Origin: Bacillota bacterium
GTDB taxonomy: Bacteria > Bacillota > Clostridia > Christensenellales > Aristaeellaceae
NCBI GenBank assembly: GCA_023413135.1
Contig: JAEZQK010000063.1
Span: forward strand, 61,891 to 125,890
Direction of reading: 5' to 3'
Length of the DNA stretch: 64,000 bases
The position numbers and the translations under genes are program-made. Under the pieces are notes generated by a model that was not told the origin of the DNA, searched no databases, and worked only from the letters and a program-made list of their open reading frames with translations. How positions within the stretch are numbered: position 1 is the first letter of the stretch; each line of letters starts with the position of its first letter. Shown here one piece after another: positions 34,774 to 43,031 of this stretch.

Positions 34774-35964
34774 TTATTGTCTTTTGAATTCATAGGTCCT
34801 GCGCGCAATGCCCAGCTCTTCATCTGTGGGCACCACTTTTACCAAAACGCCGGATTCGGGCGTGGAAATCACGCCCTCGCCCCGTGTAGCCAGGTTCTTT
34901 TCTTCATTGATGCTTACATGAAGCGCCTGAAGCCTTGAGCAAACGAGGAGCCGGACAACATCGGAGTTTTCGCCGATGCCGCCGGTGAACAGGAGAACAT
35001 CGAGCCCGCCCATTTCCACATAGAACGCCCCGATGTATTTGACAATGCCTGCGGCGAACACGTCTAGGGCAAGCCGGGCACGCTCATTCCCGTTTGCGGC
35101 TGCATCCTCCACATAGCGAAGATCGCCGCTGACGCCGGATATGCCAAGGATGCCCCCGTTTTTTTGAAACCCGTCGTTGATCTTAACATCGGTAAGGCCT
35201 GCGTGGCGAAGGTAATTCACAAGATCGCAGTCCATATCCCCCACGCGGGTGGCATGGATCAGGCCCGACTGAAGGGACATGCCAAAGCTGGTATCCACAC
35301 TCTTTCCGTTCACAATGGCGCATACGGAGGAGCTTCCGCCTAAATGGCAGGAGACGGCGCGGTAGCCCTGGGGGAATTCCTCATTGAGCAGATCAGCCAT
35401 ATACCCATGGGAAGCGCTGTGATAGCCAAGCCGCTGGATCCCCAATTGCTCATACCATTCATAGGGGATGCCGTACATGCGCCGCTCCAGGGGTACCGTC
35501 AGGTGGAAAGCCGTCTCGAACGCCCCCAGGAACAAGGCGCCGGGCAAGGCTTTACGCATCACGTCCATGGTAGCAAGGTATGCGGCGTTATGCTGCGGCG
35601 CAATGGGCAGCCAGTCGCGCATACCCTGTATCACATCTTCCGTCAGCTCATGCACGCCCAGATGACCTTTGGATACGGTGGCCTTGTAGCCTACCCGTTC
35701 AATCTCCCGGATATTTGAAAGCAGGCCGATTTTAGGATCTGTCAGACATTTTAAGAACCTGCCGATGCCCGTGTGATAATCCGGAACATCCTGACCGGTT
35801 TCATTCACGGCCGCATTGTCCCGCAGGTTTATGTATTGAAAGATGGCATCATCCCTGCTGCCCACCCGTTCGATCTTGCATTTGGCCAAAACATCGCAGG
35901 AGGGCATTTCATACAGCTTGAATTTGAGCGATGTGCTGCCGGCGTTGCAAACCAGTATTTTCAT
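34774..35964 (-). CDS. acetate-kinase-family protein with altered active site
   Basis: A 396-residue ASKHA kinase of AckA length. Clear family motifs are VCNAGSTSLKFKL, GKSVDTSFGMS, HATRVGDMD, FTGGIGENS and PTDEELGIARR. Compared from memory with Methanosarcina acetate kinase, His180 (GYHSASH), Arg241 (TRVGD) and Glu384 are kept, but Asp148 is Glu (GAFETAFH), Asn211 is Gly (HLGGSSS) and Arg91 aligns with Lys or Ala (VGYKATVSKG). Acetate kinase makes ATP from acetyl phosphate. The changes suggest another acyl phosphate, perhaps one released by the FdrA/DUF1116 pair in the same operon. The next gene, for glycerate kinase, overlaps by four bases. Confidence 0.8.
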   Translation of the reverse strand: MKILVCNAGSTSLKFKLYEMPSCDVLAKCKIERVGSRDDAIFQYINLRDNAAVNETGQDVPDYHTGIGRFLKCLTDPKIGLLSNIREIERVGYKATVSKGHLGVHELTEDVIQGMRDWLPIAPQHNAAYLATMDVMRKALPGALFLGAFETAFHLTVPLERRMYGIPYEWYEQLGIQRLGYHSASHGYMADLLNEEFPQGYRAVSCHLGGSSSVCAIVNGKSVDTSFGMSLQSGLIHATRVGDMDCDLVNYLRHAGLTDVKINDGFQKNGGILGISGVSGDLRYVEDAAANGNERARLALDVFAAGIVKYIGAFYVEMGGLDVLLFTGGIGENSDVVRLLVCSRLQALHVSINEEKNLATRGEGVISTPESGVLVKVVPTDEELGIARRTYEFKRQ

Positions 35965-37121
35965 AGGACCACCTGTTGATTACGCGTTTTTTTGATAGCC
36001 ATCACGCTGTGGGCAAGCGATTCCGCCACCCTTTCCAGCAATGTCTTCACTTTGCCACAGGATTCGCTGTAGGTCAGCGGCCCATCCGCAATGGAATAGA
36101 TGCCGTCGACGCCATGATCATATACCGCTTCCGCACCTGATCCGATGCTTCCCACCAGAGCAAACACAGGAATGTTGCCGCAGGCCTTTGCACGCCTGGC
36201 TACGCCCACTGGCACTTTGCCATTGACGGTTTGCTCATCCAGACGGCCTTCTCCCGTTATCACAAAATCTGCATCCTTCAACCTGTCATCAAACCCCACA
36301 ATGTCTAGCACGGCTTCGATTCCCGGCTGGAATACCGCGTTCAGGAAGACGTACAGACCGGCACCCAGGCCGCCCGCGGAGCCGGCGCCAGGCATGTCGA
36401 TGACATGAATGCCGCATTGCTCATCGATCAGCTTCGCATAATGCGCCAGCGCATGATCCAGGACTTGGACCATTTCGGGCTGCGCACCCTTTTGCGGTCC
36501 ATATACTGCGGCTGCGCCATTTTTCCCGCACAGGGGGTTTTTCACATCCACCGCACAGGTGATCGTACACTCTTTCAGCCGGGGATCAATGTGTGACGTA
36601 TCGATGGTATGGAGCCTTATCAATTCCGCTCCGCCAAAATTGAGCTCGTTCCCGTTGATATCCTTAAAGGATACGCCCAGCGCCTGTGCCATTCCCGCGC
36701 CGCCATCATTGGTGCCTGAGCCGCCAAGGCCGATCAGAATTTTGCGGTAGCCCGCATCCAGCGCATGCTTGATCAGTTCTCCTGTACCATATGTTGTGGT
36801 CACCAGGGGATTGAGACGGGATTGCGGGATTAAAAGCAATCCTGATGCCAAGCTCATTTCAATGACGGCAGTATCATTTCTCATCACGCCATACCCGGAA
36901 GAGACCTTTTCTCCCAATGGGCCTGTTACTTGGCATGCACGCCACTCACCATTGTTGCTGCCAATGATTGCTTCCACCGTTCCTTCACCGCCGTCGGCAA
37001 CGGGAACATTATCGACAACGGCGGAAGGGTCGGCCCGCAGAATGCCTCTGCGGACCGCCTCGCCTGCTTCATAGGCTGTGCAACTTCCCTTGAAGGAATC
37101 TATTGCAAGTATTGCTTTCAC
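35961..37121 (-). CDS. glycerate kinase (GlxK/GarK family)
   Basis: A 386-residue member of the GlxK/GarK family, usual length. Signatures are ILAIDSFKGSCTAYEAG at the N-terminus, VPVADGGEGTVEA, LIGLGGSGTNDGGAGMAQAL and ITGEGRLDEQT. The enzyme phosphorylates D-glycerate, usually at position 2, feeding lower glycolysis. In transcription order it follows the tartronate semialdehyde reductase and precedes the acetate-kinase-like gene, with four bases of overlap. Together with the reductase it forms the standard glycerate-entry module of glyoxylate, glucarate and allantoin catabolism. Confidence 0.92.
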   Translation of the reverse strand: MKAILAIDSFKGSCTAYEAGEAVRRGILRADPSAVVDNVPVADGGEGTVEAIIGSNNGEWRACQVTGPLGEKVSSGYGVMRNDTAVIEMSLASGLLLIPQSRLNPLVTTTYGTGELIKHALDAGYRKILIGLGGSGTNDGGAGMAQALGVSFKDINGNELNFGGAELIRLHTIDTSHIDPRLKECTITCAVDVKNPLCGKNGAAAVYGPQKGAQPEMVQVLDHALAHYAKLIDEQCGIHVIDMPGAGSAGGLGAGLYVFLNAVFQPGIEAVLDIVGFDDRLKDADFVITGEGRLDEQTVNGKVPVGVARRAKACGNIPVFALVGSIGSGAEAVYDHGVDGIYSIADGPLTYSESCGKVKTLLERVAESLAHSVMAIKKTRNQQVVL

Positions 37122-37162
37122 AATATTATACCGCCCTTATGACAAACTTTCAGCAAGCGGGA

Positions 37163-38044
37163 TCAATAAACGGTGTCGTTGGCGAGTTTCTCATAAAATT
37201 TGGCCAGGGCACTGTGGTCGCATTGGCCCATGCCATCCGCTCGAAGAACCTGCATCATTTCCATTACAAGCGCTGTCAGCGGTACAGGCGCACCATTTAA
37301 ATGGGCCGTTTCCAGCACGTTGTTCAGATCCTTGATATGCAGATCAATCTTGAATCCCGGCTTTGTGTTGTTTGAAAGCATCATGGGGCCTTTTGCGTTC
37401 ATCACCGTGCTTCCGGCAAGGCCGCCCTTGATGGCCGCCATGACGGTGTTCGGGTCGACGCCGGCCCTTTTGGCCAGCATGAACGCCTCCGCCAGACCGG
37501 CGATGTTCACCGCCACAACGATCTGGTTTGCAAGTTTAGTGGTGTTGCCGGCGCCGGCTGAACCACAGTAGACAATGTCGCTGCCCATCAAAGCAAGGAT
37601 AGGCCTTACCTCATCAAACAGCTCTTTTTCGCCGCCGCACATAAAGGACACCGTACCGTCGATGGCCTTGGGCTCGCCGCCGCTGACGGGCGCTTCCAGC
37701 ATCCGCACGCTTTTTTCAGCGCAGGCCTTGGCGATCATTTGAGATGCGCCCGGCGCGATGGAGCTCATGTCGATTACGATGCTTCCGGGTTTTGCCGCGC
37801 TTAAGACGCCATTTTCACCGCAAACTGCGCTTTCCACATGGGTGGAATTGGGCAGCATGGTGATAACAATGGAACATTGGCTTGCCACATCCATGCTGGA
37901 GAAGCTAGCCTTGGCACCCGCGGCCACCATGGTGTCCACGCTTAACTTTTTCACATCGTATACAACCAGATCGTGGCCGCCTTTGATCAGATTCATAGCC
38001 ATGGGCTTTCCCATAATGCCAAGACCGATAAATCCGATTTTCAT
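37163..38044 (-). CDS. tartronate semialdehyde reductase-like 3-hydroxyacid dehydrogenase
   Basis: A 293-residue beta-hydroxyacid dehydrogenase of GarR/GlxR type. The dinucleotide motif is IGFIGLGIMGKPMAMNL, the substrate loop EAPVSGGEPKA and the catalytic Lys in GNTTKLANQ (near residue 170). Length and motifs fit 2-hydroxy-3-oxopropionate reductases, which reduce tartronate semialdehyde to D-glycerate. Position next to glycerate kinase strengthens this. Other 3-hydroxyacid substrates such as 3-hydroxyisobutyrate remain possible. The gap of 41 bases to glycerate kinase is the widest between these metabolic genes. Confidence 0.88.
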   Translation of the reverse strand: MKIGFIGLGIMGKPMAMNLIKGGHDLVVYDVKKLSVDTMVAAGAKASFSSMDVASQCSIVITMLPNSTHVESAVCGENGVLSAAKPGSIVIDMSSIAPGASQMIAKACAEKSVRMLEAPVSGGEPKAIDGTVSFMCGGEKELFDEVRPILALMGSDIVYCGSAGAGNTTKLANQIVVAVNIAGLAEAFMLAKRAGVDPNTVMAAIKGGLAGSTVMNAKGPMMLSNNTKPGFKIDLHIKDLNNVLETAHLNGAPVPLTALVMEMMQVLRADGMGQCDHSALAKFYEKLANDTVY

Positions 38045-38065
38045 ATTCTCCGCTCCTTTTTCTTT

Positions 38066-38254
38066 TTACAGGCCGCCCAGCAGGCTTAAAATGTCCTGCA
38101 TTTCCTTGTCGCCGCCGGCGACCGGCTTCCAGTCAACCTGCACAACTTTTACTTCCTGCTTTTCCAGGGCGTTTGCAAATACCCGCGAACCGATATTGAT
38201 AACGACCAGTTCGGACGCAAACAGCTCCTGAATTTTATCGGCAGTCTCGTTCAT
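38066..38254 (-). CDS. FdrA C-terminal domain encoded as a separate 62-residue protein
   Basis: The start overlaps the stop of the FdrA gene by four bases (ATGA). The sequence LVVINIGSRVFANAL and VVQVDWKPVAGGDKEM matches, as far as I recall, the last 50 residues of E. coli FdrA (AllF), which read VAVINIGLRSFALEL and WSPVAGGNKK. The preceding gene product ends just where that domain would begin. So the domain is detached but still co-translated. It probably binds to the larger FdrA part to complete the enzyme. The gene ends 21 bases before the reductase start. Confidence 0.8.
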   Translation of the reverse strand: MNETADKIQELFASELVVINIGSRVFANALEKQEVKVVQVDWKPVAGGDKEMQDILSLLGGL

Positions 38255-39813
38255 TGTGCATCCCTCTCATTCTTCATGCGGATGATCTCACCGGCCAGCA
38301 ACGCAGCCCGATAATTTGTCTGGCATACCAGTACGCCGGCTTCCCGAAGGATCGCCGCCTGCTTCTTTGCGTTTTGAAAGTCCTTGTCCGTACCCAGCAC
38401 AGAGGCGACCACCACCAGTTTTCCGCCACGGGCTTTGGCCATGCCCTGTGCTTTTTGAATGTCGCCTACGATAGCGCCGGCAGGGTTTTGCGGCCCGGGT
38501 GCGCACAGGATCATATCCATAAGGATGACTGCCACCTCCGGGTCGGCGGCTTCCCGCATAAATGCCGGCTGGCGGACGCTGGGATCAATGGTGGGGTGGG
38601 GCTTGCCGCGGGTGAACTCTTCCTCGCCGTAATCGATAACCGTGTTTTTTACGCTGACATAGGAGTCTTTCAGCTGCAGCTCGGGGGACAGGGGACAGTT
38701 GGAGTAGATGGCGCCGATCTTGTCCCGCATGGTGCGCATAGCCTCGTCGCAATAGGTACCGCCAAGGAACGCGCCCCGGACGTACTTTTGTTTAGGGCTC
38801 ATGCCTTCGATGGCTTGCGCCGCAATTTTTTGGATCTCTTCATCCGATGTGAACGTGACCTCTTTCCCGATCAGGGCAAGGGCTTTGGCGGCACAGTCGT
38901 CTAGGTTTGCTGCCCATATGGCGCCGGAAGCTTTAATTTCTTCTTTTTGTGTTCCCATCATGAACACTACGACAGGCTTTTTGCATGTTTGAATGCGCCT
39001 GAGAATGGTTTTGCGGATTTTTTCGCCGGGCTTGCGGGAAACGAGGACAATGTATTTGGTATCCGGATCGTTTTCCAGCGCATCGATGCCCATCAGCATG
39101 GTAATGCCGCCCACAGGGTCTTTTAGGTCGTTGCCACCCGTGCCTATGCCCTGGGAGATACCGCTGCCGTATTGATGGCATATAGCCGCCACGTGCTGTA
39201 TGCCGCAGCCCGATGCGCCGCAGATGCCAAAGGGACCACGGTTGTTGAGGCTGGCCAGCACGAATGCCACGCCACCTAAATTCGCCACGCCGCAGTCCGG
39301 ACCCATGCACAAAAGGCCCTTTTCCCTGGCCAGCTCCTTCATGGCGCGTTCGTCCTCAAGGGGGACATTGTTGCTGAAAACGATGCAGTGAAGCCCGGCT
39401 TCCAGCGCCTTTTTCGTTTCTGAAAAGGCATATTCGCCGGGGACGGCGATGGTGCAAATATTGGCTTTGGGGTTGCTTTTCAGGGCTGAATCCAGCGTGG
39501 GGAAGGAGACGGATGACTTGCCGCCCTGCGAGGATGCGTTTTCTGCATCCCTGACGGCCTTCAGGGCCTTTTCAAAAACCTCGTAAGATTCGGCGAGGAC
39601 AGCGACCACCAGGTCGTTTCCCTCCGCACTGTCGATCTTGTCGCTGCGCATATTGAGCTGCGCCATGGTCGCCTTGTTGGTATCCGTTGCCATGGCCACA
39701 TAAGCTGTTTCCACCCCCGGAACCTCGGAGGCCACAAAGGTGGCCTGCAGCGTTCCCAGGGAATCACGGTAGGTGTTTTTGCAGACTTCCACATAAAGAG
39801 GCACGCTTTTCAC
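38251..39813 (-). CDS. fdrA: FdrA/AllF-like acyl-CoA synthetase-fold protein (lacks C-terminal domain)
   Basis: A 520-residue protein related to succinyl-CoA synthetase domains. Family features are TIAVPGEYAFSETKKAL, CIVFSNNVPLEDE, GLLCMGPDCGVANLGG, FGICGASGCGIQHVA, IGTGGNDL and RGKPHPTIDPSVRQ. In E. coli FdrA (AllF) works with YlbE (AllG, DUF1116) and YlbF (AllH, DUF2877) as oxamate carbamoyltransferase, making carbamoyl phosphate from oxalurate. Here it overlaps DUF1116 upstream and its own split-off C-terminal domain downstream, each by four bases. DUF2877 is absent from the window. The true acyl substrate is therefore open. Confidence 0.88.
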   Translation of the reverse strand: MKSVPLYVEVCKNTYRDSLGTLQATFVASEVPGVETAYVAMATDTNKATMAQLNMRSDKIDSAEGNDLVVAVLAESYEVFEKALKAVRDAENASSQGGKSSVSFPTLDSALKSNPKANICTIAVPGEYAFSETKKALEAGLHCIVFSNNVPLEDERAMKELAREKGLLCMGPDCGVANLGGVAFVLASLNNRGPFGICGASGCGIQHVAAICHQYGSGISQGIGTGGNDLKDPVGGITMLMGIDALENDPDTKYIVLVSRKPGEKIRKTILRRIQTCKKPVVVFMMGTQKEEIKASGAIWAANLDDCAAKALALIGKEVTFTSDEEIQKIAAQAIEGMSPKQKYVRGAFLGGTYCDEAMRTMRDKIGAIYSNCPLSPELQLKDSYVSVKNTVIDYGEEEFTRGKPHPTIDPSVRQPAFMREAADPEVAVILMDMILCAPGPQNPAGAIVGDIQKAQGMAKARGGKLVVVASVLGTDKDFQNAKKQAAILREAGVLVCQTNYRAALLAGEIIRMKNERDAQ

Positions 39814-41066
39814 TCCCCTTTAATCTTGCTGGAAAAAGCGATCAGCGCCTTTTTGAAGCATTCCATGGGGAATTCGGCAAAGCCTGCGCCGCCCTGTCCG
39901 CCCGCCTTGAGGGTGGAGCCGCCGTGGCTGGTGGGCAGAATGTTCAGGCCCACGACTTTGCGCATATCCACGCCCACGGGGAGGCCTCTAAAATCATCCC
40001 AGGGGATAGGCGCAAACTTGTGTTCGCCAAGACTTATCGCGCGGGCCGCTTCGGTGCGCCGCTTCGCCTCTTCAAACGTACCGCCTGTCAGGCGTACGTA
40101 GGACGGGCCGGCAATGGCCGACATGCCGCCAAGGCCGTATACTTCGGTCACACAGCTGTCGCCTAAGAATCCAACGATATCATCCACCGTATAGGTGGGC
40201 TTTAAGAAGCGGCCCAGGATCAAAGGCGCCTTGGTGGTGAACCATTCGTTCCCCGTGCCGGAAAACTGCAGGCCAAATTCGGTGCCGTTGCCGCCCATGG
40301 CTACCATGACGGTGGACATGGGGGTGTTTTTCGCCGATGCGACAACGCTTTCCACACCCGCCATCATCACATGCAGGAAGAAGCGGTCGTTGCTTGTATA
40401 TTCCTTGATGATCCTGTTCTTGTGGGGGAAATCAAGGTCCAGCATGTATTGCAAAAGGTCCAGGGCCATGGCCATGGTGGCGGCAGGCTGACGGTTATGG
40501 TTTTCATCGCCCATGCCGGCCGTTTTTGCCAAAAGGGTATGGATGTCCACCCCTCCGGCGGCTCGGACGGCCATGCCAAGAGCGGGGCCGTAATGATCCC
40601 GGAACCATTCCAGGTCCTTTTGCACGTTCTCGTCATAGAAACCCCAGCGTAGCACCTGCATGGAGGGGCCGGGATGCGGCACGCAAAAGCCCAGCCCGCC
40701 GAAAACCGTATCCTTGCAGACGATAACCGGCATGGAAGCGGAGGTGGCCATCGCAGCGCCGCAAGCACAGCTATAATCCTGGCCGGAAGCGACGATGATT
40801 TCCCCGGAAAGCACCTTTTGCCAAGCCTCATCCATATTGCCTGCCAGGCCTTCATATACGGCGGCGCCGCAGATGGCAACCTTAACCGGCTGCACGCGGA
40901 GCTCATTTGCGATGGGCGGGCCGGCCACCAGGAGCAGGTTCTTTGTCATGCCGGGAATGACTTCTCCCGCAGGCTTCACATCCACCCACTTGGGACGGCC
41001 GTTCAGAAAGATATCCATGACCTTCTGGTTTGCTTCGTTGATTCTTTGTTCAATGCTGTTGCTCAT
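39810..41066 (-). CDS. DUF1116 (YlbE/AllG-like) protein
   Basis: A 418-residue DUF1116 protein from ATG 41066, with GGGAGG six bases upstream. It shares with E. coli YlbE/AllG, from memory, the pattern RPKWVDVKPA, LLVAGPPI, GAAVYEGLA, TSASMPVIV, NGTEFGLQFSGTG, LGDSCVTEVYGLGGMS and VGVDMRKVV. In the known case it is a subunit of oxamate carbamoyltransferase. It follows the importer ATPase gene by 27 bases and overlaps fdrA by four, so the three FdrA-module genes are translationally coupled. The Gly-rich motifs may bind the acyl phosphate. Confidence 0.88.
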   Translation of the reverse strand: MSNSIEQRINEANQKVMDIFLNGRPKWVDVKPAGEVIPGMTKNLLLVAGPPIANELRVQPVKVAICGAAVYEGLAGNMDEAWQKVLSGEIIVASGQDYSCACGAAMATSASMPVIVCKDTVFGGLGFCVPHPGPSMQVLRWGFYDENVQKDLEWFRDHYGPALGMAVRAAGGVDIHTLLAKTAGMGDENHNRQPAATMAMALDLLQYMLDLDFPHKNRIIKEYTSNDRFFLHVMMAGVESVVASAKNTPMSTVMVAMGGNGTEFGLQFSGTGNEWFTTKAPLILGRFLKPTYTVDDIVGFLGDSCVTEVYGLGGMSAIAGPSYVRLTGGTFEEAKRRTEAARAISLGEHKFAPIPWDDFRGLPVGVDMRKVVGLNILPTSHGGSTLKAGGQGGAGFAEFPMECFKKALIAFSSKIKGE

Positions 41067-41093
41067 ATCGATGCCTCCCATTGAATAGACGAT

Positions 41094-42038
41094 TTAGTCG
41101 GCCAGCATGCACCGTACATAATGACCGGAGGAAATTTCACGCAGCTTCTGCGGCTCCTTGCATTTGGCCGTTGCGTATTTGCACCGGGGATAGAAGCGGC
41201 AGCCCGGCTCGGGGTTGATTGGATTGGCGACCTCACCTTTGAGCAGGAGGCGTTCGCGGTTGCGCTGGGAAAGATCAGGTGTTGGAATGGCGGAAAGCAA
41301 GGCACGCGTATATGGATGCACGTTTGCATTGAACATCTCGTCGCGGGAGGCGTACTCCACCACCTGGCCCAGATACATCACCATAATGTAATTGCTGATG
41401 TGCCTGACGACGCACAAGTCATGGGTAACGAACATATAGGCCAGCTTTTTGGAATCCTGCAGATCCATCAAAAGGTTCAGGATCTGCGCCTGTATGGACA
41501 CGTCCAGCGCTGAAACGGGCTCGTCGCATACGATGAACTTCGGATCGACCGCCAAGGCGCGGGCCAGGCCCACGCGCTGACGGCGGCCGCCGTCCAATTC
41601 GTGGGGATAGGTGTTCATATAGCGGCTGGGAAGGCCACACAGATCCATCAGCTCTTTCGTCCGCTCCTTGATGGCTTCCGCTCCCTTGACATTTTTGATT
41701 ACGCGCATGGGCTCGGCAATAATGTCCTGGATGGACAAACGGGGATTCAGCGATGTAAAAGGATCCTGAAAGATCATCTGCATTTTGGTGCGCATGGCTT
41801 TCATTTGCTTTTTGCTGAACTTTAAGATATCGCTGCCCTCGTAAAGGACCTGTCCGCCCGTGGCGTCCAGCAGGCGCAGGATCGTCCGCCCCAAGGTGCT
41901 TTTGCCGCAACCGGACTCGCCCACGACCCCCAGCGTTTCGCCCTCGTTAATTTTCAGATCGACTTCGTCCACCGCGTGAAGAAGGCCGCGCGGCGTGGTG
42001 AAATACTTTTTCAATCCTTTTGTTTCGATCAACGCCAT
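41094..42038 (-). CDS. dipeptide/oligopeptide ABC transporter ATPase, DppF type
   Basis: A 314-residue ATPase. Walker A is GESGCGKSTLG, Walker B FIVCDEPVSALD. The signature motif reads LDGGRRQR instead of LSGGQ, a variant seen in some Dpp-type ATPases. The C-terminal oligopeptide-type domain has the Cys-rich NPEPGCRFYPRCKYATAKC. It pairs with the DppD-type ATPase six bases away and powers the permeases at 43032 and 43973. Such importers carry peptides, but also oligosaccharides, nickel or opines, so the FdrA operon need not take up peptides. Confidence 0.9.
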   Translation of the reverse strand: MALIETKGLKKYFTTPRGLLHAVDEVDLKINEGETLGVVGESGCGKSTLGRTILRLLDATGGQVLYEGSDILKFSKKQMKAMRTKMQMIFQDPFTSLNPRLSIQDIIAEPMRVIKNVKGAEAIKERTKELMDLCGLPSRYMNTYPHELDGGRRQRVGLARALAVDPKFIVCDEPVSALDVSIQAQILNLLMDLQDSKKLAYMFVTHDLCVVRHISNYIMVMYLGQVVEYASRDEMFNANVHPYTRALLSAIPTPDLSQRNRERLLLKGEVANPINPEPGCRFYPRCKYATAKCKEPQKLREISSGHYVRCMLAD

Positions 42039-42044
42039 CTTTGA

Positions 42045-43019
42045 TTACTCTCCTTCCTCAAACAGGAAGCATTTGATGCTGTGGCTGCCGTTTGTAAAGA
42101 CCGCGGGAGCTTCCTTCCTGCACTTGTCCATACAATGGGGGCAGCGCTCGGCAAACTTGCAGCCTTCCGGCAGATTGGTCGGGTCAGCCATATGGCCGGC
42201 GATGGGGATGAGGCGGTCTGTTTGCCCGGTAAGGCAGGGGATGCTGTTGAAAAGACCGGTGGTGTAAGGGTGATTTCTTTCAAAGGAGAACACATCCTCC
42301 ACCGTGCCCTTTTCAATGATCTCGCCGGCGTAGACGATCGCGACATTTTCGCAGAATTCCGCCACAACGCCCAGGTTGTGGGTGATCAAAACCATGGCGG
42401 AATTGAATTTTTCCTTAAGCTTACGCATCAGGTGCAGGATCTGCGCCTGGATCGTTACATCAAGCGCCGTGGTGGGTTCGTCCGCCAGGAGCAGCTCCGG
42501 CTCGGCAATCAGCGCCATGGCGATGCCGATGCGCTGTTTCATGCCGCCGCTGAACTGGTGGGGATATTCGGTTTTGCGCGCCGGGGGAATGCCTATCAGC
42601 TGCATGATCTCATCCACGCGCTTATTCTTCTCGGCAATGGACATTTCGGGATAATGCAGGCTTAACACTTCCAGTATCTGGTCCCCCACGTTCAAAATGG
42701 GATTCAGTGCCGTCATGGGGTCCTGAAAGATCATGGAAATCTTTGCTCCGCGGAGCTGAAGCATTTCCTTCTTGCTGGCGGTCAAAACATCCATCCCGTC
42801 GTAATGGATCGAGCCTTTTGTGATTTGGCCGACGCGATCGGGAAGAAGGCGCAATAGGCTCAGCGCAAGCGTCGTTTTGCCTGCGCCGGTCTCCCCGACG
42901 ATGCCCAGGCTTTCGCCCTTTTGTATCGTCAGGTTGATGCCGTTTAAGGCATATACCGTATCCGTATCTGTTCTGTACTCTACGTGCAGATCTTTTATTT
43001 CAACCAATTTCTCGCCCAT
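42045..43019 (-). CDS. dipeptide/oligopeptide ABC transporter ATPase, DppD type
   Basis: A 324-residue ATPase with Walker A GETGAGKTTLALSLL, signature FSGGMKQRIG and Walker B LLADEPTTALDV. The Cys-rich C-terminal segment GCKFAERCPHCMDKC fits the conserved DppD tail, a possible metal or cluster site. It begins twelve bases after the permease gene at 43032 and ends six bases before the DppF-type gene. Together they are the two nucleotide-binding subunits of the first importer. Confidence 0.9.
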   Translation of the reverse strand: MGEKLVEIKDLHVEYRTDTDTVYALNGINLTIQKGESLGIVGETGAGKTTLALSLLRLLPDRVGQITKGSIHYDGMDVLTASKKEMLQLRGAKISMIFQDPMTALNPILNVGDQILEVLSLHYPEMSIAEKNKRVDEIMQLIGIPPARKTEYPHQFSGGMKQRIGIAMALIAEPELLLADEPTTALDVTIQAQILHLMRKLKEKFNSAMVLITHNLGVVAEFCENVAIVYAGEIIEKGTVEDVFSFERNHPYTTGLFNSIPCLTGQTDRLIPIAGHMADPTNLPEGCKFAERCPHCMDKCRKEAPAVFTNGSHSIKCFLFEEGE

Positions 43020-43031
43020 GGTTTCCTCTCC

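Noticed and set aside
41094..42038. The ABC signature LDGGR instead of LSGGQ seemed a possible loss of function.
   Set aside because: The same variant occurs in other Dpp-type ATPases as I recall them, and Walker A, Walker B and the C-terminal domain are intact.
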